Below, piece after piece: positions 24,077 to 33,428 of a stretch of DNA of 64,000 bases. The DNA lies in the NCBI GenBank assembly GCA_052244495.1, contig JBQPXH010000009.1. One strand, 5' to 3'. Within the stretch, counting starts at the first letter, position 1. Each line of letters starts with the position of its first letter. The position numbers and the translations under genes were made by a program. This DNA comes from Cereibacter_A sp052244495. GTDB taxonomy: Bacteria; Pseudomonadota; Alphaproteobacteria; Rhodobacterales; Rhodobacteraceae. The notes under the pieces were generated by a model. The model was not told the origin of the DNA. It saw only the letters and a program-made list of their open reading frames with translations, and made no database searches.

Positions 24077-25063
24077 TCACTCGGCTGCCGTGCGCGCGTC
24101 GGCAAGCCAGCTGTCGTATTCCGCCTGATGCGCCGCGATCCAGTCGGTCGCGTGGCGCTCGATGTCGGCCGACGAGTTCTCGCCGTCGGTGATCAGCTTG
24201 TTCTCGGCCGAGATGTCGTTGATGTCGATCTTCGCCACCTCGAACAGCTTCTTCGCTGCCGGGTTGGCCTCGAGGAAGTCGTTGCGGGCGACGACACCGA
24301 TGCTGTCGACCGCGAAGCCGAGGTTCTTGCCGTCGAACGTGGTGTTGCCCGTCGCGCCATCGGGCAGCGAGGTGTAGGGAACGCTCAGCCACTCCACGTC
24401 CTTGCCCGGCACGAGAGCACCCGAGACCCAGTAGGGCGTCCAGGTGTAGTAGAGCACCGGCTCGCCGTTCTGGTAGCGCGCCATGACGTCGGCGATCATC
24501 GCCTGATAGGCGCCCTGGTTATGGGTCACCGTGTCGCGCAGGCCGTATTCATCGAGTTCGTGCTCGATCACGCGCTCGCAGCCCCAGCCGGGGATACAGC
24601 CGGCGAGATCCGCCTTGCCGTCGCCATCCGCGTCGAACTTCTTCGCGATCTCGGGGTCTTTCAGCTGGCTGAGGTCGGTGACGCCCGAGTCGTAGGTCTT
24701 CTTGTCGATCAGGTAGCCTTGCAGCGCGCCCTCGATCAGCGTGCCGACCTTGGACAGCACCTCGTCCCCGCCCGCATCCTGGTAGAAGGATTCGTGCAGC
24801 GAGCGCCAGTTGACGGCCGTGAAGTCCCCGTCGCCTGCGCCGAGCGCCATGTGGATGGTCTGATATTCGACCTCCTCCGGCTCGGCGACGGAATAGCCGA
24901 GGTCCTCCAGCGCGTGGAACAGCACGCGATGCTGGAAGAATTCCTCAATCTGCGTCGGCAGGATCGGGCGGACGGTGACGCCCTCGCCCGGCTTGTCATT
25001 GGCCAGCAGCGGTGTCGCCGCGACCGACAGGAAGAGGGCAAGAGGCAGCTTGAAGTACTTCAT
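24077..25063 (-). CDS. proX: Betaine-binding protein of a ProU-type ABC transporter
   Basis: A periplasmic protein of 328 residues with a signal peptide (KLPLALFLSVAATPLLA) and the ProX signatures IPGWGCERVIEHEL, VTHNQGAYQAMIADV and VLYYTWTPYWVSGALVPGK. Trp and Tyr residues in these segments form the aromatic cage for quaternary ammonium groups in E. coli ProX. It is the third gene of proV-proW-proX, with 36 bp after proW. In this neighbourhood it probably supplies a betaine for catabolism rather than only osmoprotection. Confidence 0.93.
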   Translation of the reverse strand: MKYFKLPLALFLSVAATPLLANDKPGEGVTVRPILPTQIEEFFQHRVLFHALEDLGYSVAEPEEVEYQTIHMALGAGDGDFTAVNWRSLHESFYQDAGGDEVLSKVGTLIEGALQGYLIDKKTYDSGVTDLSQLKDPEIAKKFDADGDGKADLAGCIPGWGCERVIEHELDEYGLRDTVTHNQGAYQAMIADVMARYQNGEPVLYYTWTPYWVSGALVPGKDVEWLSVPYTSLPDGATGNTTFDGKNLGFAVDSIGVVARNDFLEANPAAKKLFEVAKIDINDISAENKLITDGENSSADIERHATDWIAAHQAEYDSWLADARTAAE

Positions 25064-25099
25064 GGTTTCTCCTTGTTGGACGTCGTGGGGCGGGCGCCT

Positions 25100-26038
25100 T
25101 CAGGCGCTCTTGTTGACGAGGCGCATGACGAGGCCCACCGGCCCGTCCTGCCACCACTGGCGGTGATTGCGGTCGCGCCCCGAACGGCCGAGCCCTTGGG
25201 TGACGCGATCGAGCACGATGGCGAGGATCACGATGCCGAGGCCGCCGACGATGGCCTTGCCCGCGTCGAGCCGGCCCATGGCGCGCAGCACCTCGTTGCC
25301 GAGTCCCTTCACCGAGATCATCGAGGCGATCACCACCATCGACAGCGACAGCATGATGGTCTGGTTGAGGCCGGCGAGGATCGTGGGCGTGGCGAGCGGC
25401 AGCTCGACCTTCATCAGGATCTGCCTTGGCGTGGCACCGAAGGCGCGGGCGGCCTCGACCACGCCCGGGTTGACGTTGCGGATGCCGAGCGAGGTCAGGC
25501 GCACCAGCGGCGGCAGGGCGAAGATGATCGTCACGATCACGCCCGAGACATTGCCGATCCCCAGCAGCATCACCACCGGCACGAGGTAGACGAAGGCCGG
25601 AATGGTCTGCATCGTGTCGAGGAACGGCCGGATGGCGGATTCGAATCGGTCGCTCTTGCCGGCGAGGATGCCGAGCGGCAGGCCGATGATCACGCAGAGC
25701 GCCACCGCCGCGTTGACGATGGCAAGCGTCGTCATGGCGAGCGACCAGGCGTCGGGTGAGAGAAGGCCCAGTGCCACCAGCGCCACCGCCACCACGATCG
25801 CCACGCGGCGGCCCGCAGCCTGCCAGGCCACCAGCACGATGATCGCAAGCATCACCAGCGGCGGGATCGACTGCATCAGGTGCTCGATCCAGCCGATCAG
25901 CCCGTCGAAGAAGTTCTTGATCGGCTGAAGCGCGGTGCGGTTGGCGATGGCCCACTGCTTCACGCCATCGGTCCGCCCGTCGATGTCGAGGTCGATGCTG
26001 CTGAAGGGGTCGAGGATGCTGAAGGGTTTGTCGGCCAT
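25100..26038 (-). CDS. proW: Betaine ABC transporter permease
   Basis: A 312-residue membrane protein with a soluble N-terminus and about seven hydrophobic segments. The inner-membrane component signature is the EAA-like loop EAARAFGATPRQILMKVELP followed by AGLNQTIMLSLSMVVIASM. This matches ProW. The ATG shares one base with the proV stop (TGATG), showing translational coupling. The C-terminal tail (GRSGRDRNHRQWWQ) is longer and more basic than in E. coli. Confidence 0.93.
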   Translation of the reverse strand: MADKPFSILDPFSSIDLDIDGRTDGVKQWAIANRTALQPIKNFFDGLIGWIEHLMQSIPPLVMLAIIVLVAWQAAGRRVAIVVAVALVALGLLSPDAWSLAMTTLAIVNAAVALCVIIGLPLGILAGKSDRFESAIRPFLDTMQTIPAFVYLVPVVMLLGIGNVSGVIVTIIFALPPLVRLTSLGIRNVNPGVVEAARAFGATPRQILMKVELPLATPTILAGLNQTIMLSLSMVVIASMISVKGLGNEVLRAMGRLDAGKAIVGGLGIVILAIVLDRVTQGLGRSGRDRNHRQWWQDGPVGLVMRLVNKSA

Positions 26039-27129
26039 CAGGCGGTCTCCATTTTCAGCGGGGCGGCGGCATCCTCGCGGCCCTGGATGCCGCGCAGGAG
26101 CGCGCGCTTGGTGACGACACCCACCATCTTGCCGTCGGCCTCGATCAGGATCGGGTGATCGGTGCCCACCGCCAGATCGACCAGCGTGTTGAGCTTGTCC
26201 TCGGGCCGTGCCTTGGGCCAGCCGGTGGTGTCCGTCGCGCCCTGCGCCTGTCGATAGGCCTCGATCGGCTGCATGATGCGCGCCGCCGACACGAGGTCGA
26301 GCTTGGAGATACCGGCCACAAAGTCGGCGACGTAGTCGTCGGCGGGTTCGGTGACGATCTGTTCGGGCGTGCCGATCTGCACCAGCACCCCATCCTTCAT
26401 GATCGCGATGCGGTCGCCGATGCGGATGGCCTCGTCGAGGTCGTGAGTGATGAAGACCGTGGTCTTGTGCAGCTCTGCCGAGAGCGCCATGAACGTGGTC
26501 TGCAACTGCTTGCGGATCAGGGGATCGAGCGCCGAGAACGGCTCGTCCATCAGCAGGATCGTGGGGTCGGCGGCGATGGCGCGGGCGAGGCCAACGCGCT
26601 GCTGCATCCCGCCCGAAAGCTCGTCGGGATACTTCGCCTCCCACCCCGTGAGGTCCACGGCCTCGATCGCATGGGCGGCGACCCGGGCGCGCTCCTCCTC
26701 CGGCACACCCCGCACCTCAAGCGAGAACACCACGTTGTCGCGCACGGTGCGGTGCGGCATCAGCGCCATGCTCTGGAATACCATGCCGATCCGCTGGGCG
26801 CGCAGCGCCCTGAGATCCCGGGCGTTCATCGCGTTGACGTTCTGGCCCTCGATGAAGACCGACCCCGCCGTCGGTTCGATCAGGCGGTTGATGTGGCGGA
26901 TCAGCGTGGACTTGCCGGATCCTGACAGACCCATGATGCAGAAGATCTCGCCGCGCTTCACGGTGAAGGAGGCATTCTGAACGCCGACCACGCAGTCGTA
27001 CTGCTCGCGGATTTCGTTCTTCGACAGCCCTTCGCTTAGGATCGCATCCATCGCCTGCCGCGACTTCCTTCCGAAGATCTTCCAGATCCCTTCACAGCGA
27101 ATGACGTCCTCTCGGGGGGACTTGGTCAT
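26038..27129 (-). CDS. proV: Betaine ABC transporter ATPase with CBS tail
   Basis: The 363-residue ATPase has Walker A GLSGSGKST, signature LSGGMQQRV, Walker B ILLMDEPFSALD and the switch His in FITHDLDEA. A C-terminal CBS region (residues about 270-350) is the osmosensing part in ProV/OpuA. The ProV N-terminal segment AILSEGLSKNEIREQYDCVVGV is present. The start at 27129 has an agggagaa ribosome-binding site; in-frame codons further upstream fall into the operator region. First gene of the transporter operon. Confidence 0.94.
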   Translation of the reverse strand: MTKSPREDVIRCEGIWKIFGRKSRQAMDAILSEGLSKNEIREQYDCVVGVQNASFTVKRGEIFCIMGLSGSGKSTLIRHINRLIEPTAGSVFIEGQNVNAMNARDLRALRAQRIGMVFQSMALMPHRTVRDNVVFSLEVRGVPEEERARVAAHAIEAVDLTGWEAKYPDELSGGMQQRVGLARAIAADPTILLMDEPFSALDPLIRKQLQTTFMALSAELHKTTVFITHDLDEAIRIGDRIAIMKDGVLVQIGTPEQIVTEPADDYVADFVAGISKLDLVSAARIMQPIEAYRQAQGATDTTGWPKARPEDKLNTLVDLAVGTDHPILIEADGKMVGVVTKRALLRGIQGREDAAAPLKMETA

Positions 27130-27171
27130 GCGGATTCTCCCTGTTCGGCGAATACAAGCATGATTGGCATA

Positions 27172-27211
27172 TGTAGACAACATGTATTTTATAATTGTAG
27201 ACAAGGTGTAT
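27172..27211. promoter_or_regulatory. Direct-repeat operator between proV and a GntR gene
   Basis: Two copies of TGTAGACAA-(C/G)-N-TGTAT, at 27172-27187 and 27196-27211, are 24 bp apart start to start in an A/T-rich island. The second contains the perfect palindrome TTGTAGACAA (27195-27204). FCD-type GntR proteins bind short TNGTNNNACNA-like palindromes, so the divergent GntR regulator at 27286 is the natural binder. Confidence 0.65.
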
Positions 27212-27285
27212 TATGAAGGCCTACACCTAGGTTGTTCCTGATTCCGGCGTAGCTTCAGGCCCGGACCGTCAGGCAGGAGATTCCC

Positions 27286-27987
27286 GTGGACACACCCGCA
27301 CGCAGCAGAAAGGCCGTTTGCATCGAGGATCTGCGCAGGAAAATCCTGACGCAGCAGATCGAGCCGGGCAGCTATCTGGACGAGACCGAACTGGCCGAGG
27401 CCTATGGCTTTTCCCGCCCACCGCTGCGCGAGATCCTGCGGCAGATGGCTGGCGAGGGCTACCTCATCCTGCACGAGAACCGCGGCGCGCAGGTCGCGCC
27501 CATGACCTACAAGACGATGCGCAACTTCTTCGTCGCCGCGCCGATGATCTATGCCGCGGTATCGCGGCTGGCGGCCATGAACGCGCGTCCGGCGCAGATC
27601 GCTCAGCTGAAACAGGCGCAGGTCGCCTTCCGCGACGCCATCGCGGGGGGCGATGCGGCGGAGCGCGCGATGACCAACGAGCGTTTCCATTCCATCATCG
27701 GCGAGATGGCCGACAACGAATACCTGACGCCCAGCCTCCGGCGGCTGCTGATCGACCACACCCGGATCGGCATGACCTTCTACAGCCCGCGCCAGACCGG
27801 CATGGCCGAGGCGCAGACCGCGGCCGCCGACCAGCACGACCAGTTCATCGAGGCGATCGAGGCGGGCGACGCCGAGGCCGCCTCTGCCCTTGCCTTCGCC
27901 CACTGGGAGCTGTCGCGCGCCCAGATCGAGAGTTTCGTCACGCCGGAGAGCATCCGGATGCCGCTCGGCCAGCCGCCGGGGGCCTGA
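27286..27987 (+). CDS. GntR-family regulator (FCD/FadR type)
   Basis: A 233-residue protein with an N-terminal winged helix (DLRRKILTQQIEPGSYLDETELAEAYG, SRPPLREILRQMAGEGYL) and a helical ligand-binding domain with NERFHSIIGEMADNEYL and late His-containing helices (DQHDQFIEAIEAGD). The start is GTG at 27286 with a ggcaggaga ribosome-binding site. It heads the plus-strand catabolic operon and is divergent from proVWX, with twin operator-like repeats between, so it probably controls both. Confidence 0.88.
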   Translation: MDTPARSRKAVCIEDLRRKILTQQIEPGSYLDETELAEAYGFSRPPLREILRQMAGEGYLILHENRGAQVAPMTYKTMRNFFVAAPMIYAAVSRLAAMNARPAQIAQLKQAQVAFRDAIAGGDAAERAMTNERFHSIIGEMADNEYLTPSLRRLLIDHTRIGMTFYSPRQTGMAEAQTAAADQHDQFIEAIEAGDAEAASALAFAHWELSRAQIESFVTPESIRMPLGQPPGA

Positions 27988-28005
27988 GGATCGCAGAGGA
28001 GCTTC

Positions 28006-28911
28006 ATGCAGTTCGAGGGAATCTACACGCCCGTCATCACGCCTCACCGCGACGACGGCTCGATCGACCGCGACGGCTTCGCCGCGATGATCGAGCACCT
28101 GATCGCATCGGGGGTCCACGGTCTCATCAACGGCGGCTCGACCGGCGAGTACTACGCCCAGTCGATGGACGAGCGCGCCGGGATGGCGAGCCTTGCCAAG
28201 GACGTGATCGGCGACCGCGTGCCGCTGATCGTGGGCACGGTGGCGATCCGGCTGGAGGATTCGATCCGCATGGCCGAGCACGCAGCCAGGATCGGCGCCG
28301 CGGCGATCCTTGTGGGCTCGCCGCCCTACTCGGTGCCGACCGAGCGCGAGAATGCGCTGAACGCGCTCGCCATCGACCGCGCGGCAGATCTGCCGGTCAT
28401 GCTCTACAACTATCCGGGGCGCATGGGGATCATGATGGGCGAGGAGTTCCTCGACCGCGTGGGCCGCTCGCGCAACTTCTGCGCCATCAAGGAAAGCTCG
28501 GGCGACATCAACCGCGTGCATCTGCTGGCGCGCGACTATCCCCACATCCAGATGTCCTGCGGAATGGACGACCAGGCGCTCGAGTTCTTCGCCTGGGGCG
28601 CGCGCAGCTGGGTCTGCGGCGGGTCGAACTTCCTGCCCGCCGAGCATATCGCGCTGTGGAAGGCATGTGCTGTCGAGGGCAATTTCGACAAGGGCCGCCG
28701 GATCATGTCGGCGCTCCTGCCGCTGATGCGGGTGCTGGAGCAGGGCGGCAAGTTCGTCCAGTCCATCAAGCACGGCTGCGAGATGGCGGGCTTCCGTGCC
28801 GGGCCGCCGCGACCACCGCTGAGGCCGCTCAACAAGGACGACAAGCGCGAGCTGGAGCAGGTCGTCCGCGTCCTGAAACAGACCATTTCCACCATCGCCG
28901 CGGAGGCCTGA
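28006..28911 (+). CDS. DapA-family lyase/deaminase (dihydrodipicolinate synthase fold)
   Basis: A 301-residue TIM-barrel class I aldolase with the family start GIYTPVITPHRDDGSID, GGSTGEYYAQS, Tyr in LYNYPGR and the Schiff-base lysine in CAIKESSGD. Members include 1-pyrroline-4-hydroxy-2-carboxylate deaminase of hydroxyproline breakdown, which forms 2-oxoglutarate semialdehyde. With an aldehyde dehydrogenase two bases after its stop, an FAD oxidoreductase and HpbD nearby, that reaction fits well. Sugar-acid or dipicolinate-type aldol reactions cannot be excluded by sequence alone. It lies 18 bp after the GntR gene. Confidence 0.85.
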   Translation: MQFEGIYTPVITPHRDDGSIDRDGFAAMIEHLIASGVHGLINGGSTGEYYAQSMDERAGMASLAKDVIGDRVPLIVGTVAIRLEDSIRMAEHAARIGAAAILVGSPPYSVPTERENALNALAIDRAADLPVMLYNYPGRMGIMMGEEFLDRVGRSRNFCAIKESSGDINRVHLLARDYPHIQMSCGMDDQALEFFAWGARSWVCGGSNFLPAEHIALWKACAVEGNFDKGRRIMSALLPLMRVLEQGGKFVQSIKHGCEMAGFRAGPPRPPLRPLNKDDKRELEQVVRVLKQTISTIAAEA

Positions 28912-28912
28912 G

Positions 28913-30409
28913 ATGACGCTGCTGACCACCGAGGAATACAAGGCCATTGCGGCCGGCCTCGACCTCTGCACCGGCGCCTTCATCGACGGCAGCTTCCGCC
29001 CCGCGATCTCGGGCGCCACCTTCGACACGGTGAACCCTGCTACGGGCGCGGTGCTGACGAAGGTCGCGGCCTGCGGCCCGGCCGACGTCGATCTGGCCGT
29101 GCAGAAGGCACGCGACGCCTTCGAGGACGGCCGCTGGTCGCGCCTGCATCCCCGCGCGCGCAAGGAGGTGCTGATCCGCCTCGCCAAGCTGCTGAAGCGC
29201 AATGCCTGTGAGCTGGCGGTGATGGAGAGCCTCGACAGCGGCAAGACCATCTACGACTGCGAGACGGTAGACGTGCCCGAGACGATCCACTGCCTGACCT
29301 GGCATGCCGAACTGATCGACAAGATCTACGACCAGACCGCCCCCGCATCCGACGACCACATCGCCCTGGTGGTGCGCGAGCCGGTGGGCGTGGTCGGCCT
29401 CGTGCTGCCGTGGAACTTCCCGCTCCTCATGCTGGCCTGGAAGATCGGCCCAGCCCTGGCCGCCGGCTGCTCGGTGATCGTCAAACCCGCCGAGGAGACC
29501 TCGCTCACCGCGCTGCGCGTGGCCGAACTGGCGATGGAGGCGGGGATACCGCCGGGCGTCTTCAACGTCCTGCCCGGCAGCGGCCCGGATGTGGGCGAAC
29601 CCATCGGGCGGCACATGGACATCGACGCCGTGTCCTTCACCGGCTCCACCGAGACGGGGCGGCGCTTCCTGCGCTACGCCGCCGAGTCGAACCTGAAGGA
29701 AGTGACACTGGAGATGGGCGGCAAGAACCCGGCGGTGGTGCTGGACGATGCCGAGAACCTCGACCGGGTGGCCGCGCATGTGGTGAACGGCGCGTTCTGG
29801 AACATGGGCGAGAACTGCTCGGCCGCCTCGCGGCTGATCGTGCAGAGCGGTGTGAAGGAGGCGCTGCTGTCACGCATCCTGGCCCATGCCCGCGAGTGGC
29901 CGATGGGCGACCCGCTCGATCCGGTGAACCGGGTGGGGGCGCTGGTCTCGACCGCGCATTTCGAAAAGGTCTGCTCCTACCTCGCCAAGGGTCCCAAAGT
30001 GCTGATGGGCGGAAAGGCAGAGGCGGGCTTCGTCGAGCCGACCATCCTCGACATCGCCGACCGCGAGGCCGCCCCCGCGCGCGACGAGATCTTCGGCCCG
30101 GTGCTGTCGGTGCTGACGGTCGAGAGTTTCGACGAGGCGATCGCGCTGGCCAACGACACCGAATACGGCCTCGCCGCCTCGATCTTCACCGCCAATGTCA
30201 AGCGCGCGATCCGCGGTGCGAGGGCGATCCAGGCAGGGACGGTGACCGTCAACAGCTTCGGCGAGGGCGACATCTCGACCCCGTTCGGCGGGTTCAAGCA
30301 GTCGGGCTTCGGCGGCCGCGACAACGGCATCCATGCGCACGACCAGTATACCCGGCTGAAGACCATCTGGATCGACCTCGCCGACGACGCCGACGAGGCC
30401 GTGGCATGA
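28913..30409 (+). CDS. NAD(P)+-dependent aldehyde dehydrogenase
   Basis: A 498-residue ALDH with the cofactor motif FTGSTETG, catalytic Glu in LEMGGKNP and catalytic Cys in GENCSAASR. General features resemble gamma-glutamyl-aminobutyraldehyde dehydrogenase (PuuC). In this operon a likely substrate is 2-oxoglutarate semialdehyde made by the preceding DapA-family enzyme, or another amino-aldehyde from amine oxidation. It starts one base after the preceding stop and overlaps the next gene (ATGA), so the operon is tightly coupled. Confidence 0.9.
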   Translation: MTLLTTEEYKAIAAGLDLCTGAFIDGSFRPAISGATFDTVNPATGAVLTKVAACGPADVDLAVQKARDAFEDGRWSRLHPRARKEVLIRLAKLLKRNACELAVMESLDSGKTIYDCETVDVPETIHCLTWHAELIDKIYDQTAPASDDHIALVVREPVGVVGLVLPWNFPLLMLAWKIGPALAAGCSVIVKPAEETSLTALRVAELAMEAGIPPGVFNVLPGSGPDVGEPIGRHMDIDAVSFTGSTETGRRFLRYAAESNLKEVTLEMGGKNPAVVLDDAENLDRVAAHVVNGAFWNMGENCSAASRLIVQSGVKEALLSRILAHAREWPMGDPLDPVNRVGALVSTAHFEKVCSYLAKGPKVLMGGKAEAGFVEPTILDIADREAAPARDEIFGPVLSVLTVESFDEAIALANDTEYGLAASIFTANVKRAIRGARAIQAGTVTVNSFGEGDISTPFGGFKQSGFGGRDNGIHAHDQYTRLKTIWIDLADDADEAVA

Positions 30410-31746
30410 CCGACTACCAGGCGCGGCGGACGCCGGTCCACCGCGGTCCGGCGGCGTGGTCTGCAATCCTTCCGGGACAGCCTGCGCCGCGGCCGCTGGA
30501 CACTGACCTGAACGCCGACTTCGTGGTGGTCGGAGGCGGGTTCGCAGGCCTTTCGGCGGCCCGCCGGCTGATGCAGTTGAACCCCGGCGCGCAGATCGTG
30601 GTGCTGGAGGCCGGGCGTCTGGCCGAAGGCGCCTCGGGCCGCAACTCCGGCTTCATGATCGACCTGCCGCACGATATCGCCTCCGACGACTACTCGGGCC
30701 ACGGCAACGACCGCGTGATGATCGGCCTCAATCGGCAGGCCATCGCCTTCGCCCGCGCCGCGGTGGAGGATTATGGGATCCCCGCCGCCTATTTCGATCC
30801 GGCGGGCAAGGTAAACGGGGCAGCGAGTGCCACGACTGATGCGCTGAACGCGAGCTATGCCCGGCATCTGGCGAAACTCGGCGAGGGCAGCGAGCGGCTG
30901 GATGCGCAAGCGATGGCGGAACTGACCGGCTCCCGTCACTATGTCTCGGGCCTCTACACGCCCGGGACGGTGCTGCTTCAGCCGGCGGGCTATATCCGCG
31001 CGCTGGGGGAGGGGCTCCGCCGCGACGGTGTGCGGATCTGCGAGGCAAGCGCGGTGACCCGCATCGCGCGGCGCGGGGCGGGATGGGAGGTCACGACCGC
31101 ACGCGGCCGGGCAACCACGGGCAAGGTGATCCTCGCCAACAACGGTCAGTTGGAGAGCTTCGGCTTCGCCGCGGGGCGGCTGATGCATGTCTTCCTCTAT
31201 GCCTCGATGACCACCGATCTGGGGCCCGATGCACTGCGCGCCCTCGGAGGAGCATCGCGCTGGGGCCTTACCCCCTCCGACCCGATGGGCACGACGATGC
31301 GGCGGATCGACGAGCCGCAGGGCGGCAACCGGATCGTCACGCGCACCTGCGCCACCTACGAGCCCGGTATGGAGGCAAGCGAGACCGCGCTGAAGCGCGC
31401 CGCCGCCGTCCACCGCCGCAAGTTCCGAGAGCGCTTTCCGCAGCTTGCGGATGTGCGAATGGAGCATAGCTGGGCCGGTCATCTCTGCCTCAGCCGCAAC
31501 GGGGTGTCCGTGATGCGCGAACTCGATCAGGGGCTTTATGCCGCCTGCGTGCAGAACGGGCTGGGCACGGCGCGGGGCACGCTGACCGGGATCGGCGCGG
31601 CCGAATTGGCTTCGGGCGTCGAGAGCGACATTACCCGCCACTTCACCGCCGAACCGGAGCCGGTCAAGCTGCCGCCGCCCCCGCTCTCGACCATCGGCGC
31701 CAATCTCTACCTGCGCTGGAAGGAGTGGCGCGCAACGGCGGAGTGA
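30406..31746 (+). CDS. FAD-dependent oxidoreductase (DadA/PuuB-like)
   Basis: A 446-residue DAO-family flavoprotein with the Rossmann motif VVVGGGFAGLSAARRL, VLEAGRLAEGASGRNSG and a C-terminal GLGTARGTLTGIGAAELA segment for FAD binding. The GASGRNSGF signature is shared by gamma-glutamylputrescine oxidase, sarcosine-oxidase-like and D-amino-acid dehydrogenases. In context it could oxidise cis-4-hydroxy-D-proline or an N-methylated intermediate to the imine used by the DapA-family enzyme. The exact substrate is unknown. It is the last gene of the plus-strand operon; 204 bp without features separate it from the convergent SDR gene. Confidence 0.85.
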   Translation: MTDYQARRTPVHRGPAAWSAILPGQPAPRPLDTDLNADFVVVGGGFAGLSAARRLMQLNPGAQIVVLEAGRLAEGASGRNSGFMIDLPHDIASDDYSGHGNDRVMIGLNRQAIAFARAAVEDYGIPAAYFDPAGKVNGAASATTDALNASYARHLAKLGEGSERLDAQAMAELTGSRHYVSGLYTPGTVLLQPAGYIRALGEGLRRDGVRICEASAVTRIARRGAGWEVTTARGRATTGKVILANNGQLESFGFAAGRLMHVFLYASMTTDLGPDALRALGGASRWGLTPSDPMGTTMRRIDEPQGGNRIVTRTCATYEPGMEASETALKRAAAVHRRKFRERFPQLADVRMEHSWAGHLCLSRNGVSVMRELDQGLYAACVQNGLGTARGTLTGIGAAELASGVESDITRHFTAEPEPVKLPPPPLSTIGANLYLRWKEWRATAE

Positions 31747-31950
31747 AGGCGTTCCCGCGGCGCGCCGGATCGGCCAGGCTATCCGCGCCGGCTCGGAAGC
31801 GAGAAAGGCGGAGAGCCCTGTCCGCGCGCAGCGTTTCCCGCACGCACGGGATGCCGACGCAGGCGGAGAGGGCGATGAAGACCCTCGACGAGCTTTCCCG
31901 CATTGGCGGAATCCGCCCCTTGCGCCACGCCCGCAGCGGCGGCCCGAGAG

Positions 31951-32688
31951 CTATTGCGGCAGGCTCAGCCTGGCCATCCGGCCGCCGTCCACGGACCAGA
32001 CCTGCCCGGTGACAAAGGAGGCCTCGGCCGAGGCGAGCCAGGCGACCAGCGCCGCGACCTCCTCGGGCTTGCCCGTCCGGCCCACCGGATGGATCCGGCC
32101 GATCTCGCGGCGGAAGGCTGCAGGGTCGGGCATGGCGTTCACGAAGTCCTCGTTCAGCTCCGTCTCGATCCAGCCGGGCGCGACGGCGTTGCAGCGGATG
32201 CCCTCCGCGCCATGATCGACGGCCACCGCCCGCGTCAGGCCATGCAGCCCCGCCTTCGATGCACAATAGGCGGCGTGAGCGGGGTTTGATCCCAGCCCCT
32301 CGATCGACCCGATGTTCACAATGGCACCGCCCCGCGGGCGCAGGTGCGGCAGCGCCGCCTTGATCGCGAGGAAGGGCGCCGTCAGGTTCACGCGGAAGCT
32401 ACGCTCCCAGTCGGCCAGCGACATGTCCTCGACCCGCGCCTCCTGCATCACGCCCGCGTTGTTCACCAGCACGTCGAGGCGCCCCGCCCGGGCGACGACC
32501 TCGGCCACCGCGCGGGCAGGCGCCGCGACATCGGTGAAGTCGGCCTCGACCGCCTCGAACCCGCCGTCGGCGCCGCGCTGCGCGGTGAAGACCCGCGCCC
32601 CTTCGGAGGCGAGCCGCCGGGCGATCGCGTGGCCGATGCCGCGGCCCCCGCCGGTGACGAGCGCGACCTGTCCCTCGAACCGGCTCAT
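31951..32688 (-). CDS. Short-chain dehydrogenase/reductase
   Basis: A 245-residue SDR with TGGGRGIG, NNAGV, the catalytic Ser in NIGSIEG, YCASKAG with Tyr and Lys, and the C-terminal GQVWSVDGGR. It is the last gene of a minus-strand run and overlaps the SDR before it by four bases. Two adjacent SDRs of different sequence next to HpbD suggest redox chemistry on a hydroxyl group, such as the 4-hydroxyl of the proline ring, or on a side product. No substrate can be assigned. Confidence 0.88.
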   Translation of the reverse strand: MSRFEGQVALVTGGGRGIGHAIARRLASEGARVFTAQRGADGGFEAVEADFTDVAAPARAVAEVVARAGRLDVLVNNAGVMQEARVEDMSLADWERSFRVNLTAPFLAIKAALPHLRPRGGAIVNIGSIEGLGSNPAHAAYCASKAGLHGLTRAVAVDHGAEGIRCNAVAPGWIETELNEDFVNAMPDPAAFRREIGRIHPVGRTGKPEEVAALVAWLASAEASFVTGQVWSVDGGRMARLSLPQ

Positions 32689-33419
32689 GCGACGGCCTTT
32701 CCGCCGTTGACCTCGACGAGAGAGCCGCAGAGGTAGCGCGCGGCATCCGAGGCGAGGAACAGCACCACGTCGGCGATGTCCTCGGGCTCGGCGATGCGGC
32801 CGAGTGGCACGGTGCGGCCCAGTTCCGCCACCGCCGAATCCGGGTCGAAGCCGCGCCTGGAGAAGCCTGTGCGCAGCATCGGGGTGTTGACCTCGTTCGG
32901 GCAGACCGCGTTGATGCGGATGCCTTGGTGGGCGTGGTCCATCCCCATGCATTGCGTGAGCGAGGCGAGTGCCGCCTTCGTCATGCAGTAGACGGCGTGG
33001 TTCGGCCCCGGCCGCAGTCCCCAGCAGGATGCCACGTTGACGATGGCCCCGCCGCCGGTCTCCACCATCAGCGGGATCGCTGCACGGCAGATCCGGAACG
33101 GCGCCTCGACGTTGACGCCCAGCGACAGGACCCAGTCGGCGTCGGTCGTCTCGGTGACCTTGCCGCGAGTAATGACGCCCGCGTTGTTCACCACGATGTC
33201 GAGCCGGCCGAGGCCGGCGACCACCGCGCCCGGCAGCCTGTCGGCATAGGCCGCCTCGCGCAGGTCGCCCGGCAGGTGCAGCTCCGCAGCGATCCCCGTC
33301 ACATCCCGGTCGGCGACGGCCACCCGCATCCCCTGCCCGCGCAGCCCCTTCACCACCGCGGCGCCGATACCGCCTGCGGCGCCAGTCACCAGTGCCACTT
33401 TCCCCTCGAGCCTGTCCAT
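32685..33419 (-). CDS. Short-chain dehydrogenase/reductase
   Basis: A 244-residue SDR with TGAAGGIG, NNAGV, the catalytic Ser in VASCWG, YCMTKAA and CPNEVNTPM. The last motif, with Asn-Glu in the PG-type loop, is unusual. It starts 9 bp after the hpbD stop and overlaps the following SDR, so all three are probably translated from one mRNA. Sequence identity to its neighbour is low enough that they are not a recent duplication. Confidence 0.88.
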   Translation of the reverse strand: MDRLEGKVALVTGAAGGIGAAVVKGLRGQGMRVAVADRDVTGIAAELHLPGDLREAAYADRLPGAVVAGLGRLDIVVNNAGVITRGKVTETTDADWVLSLGVNVEAPFRICRAAIPLMVETGGGAIVNVASCWGLRPGPNHAVYCMTKAALASLTQCMGMDHAHQGIRINAVCPNEVNTPMLRTGFSRRGFDPDSAVAELGRTVPLGRIAEPEDIADVVLFLASDAARYLCGSLVEVNGGKAVA

Positions 33420-33428
33420 TCGTTTCCC

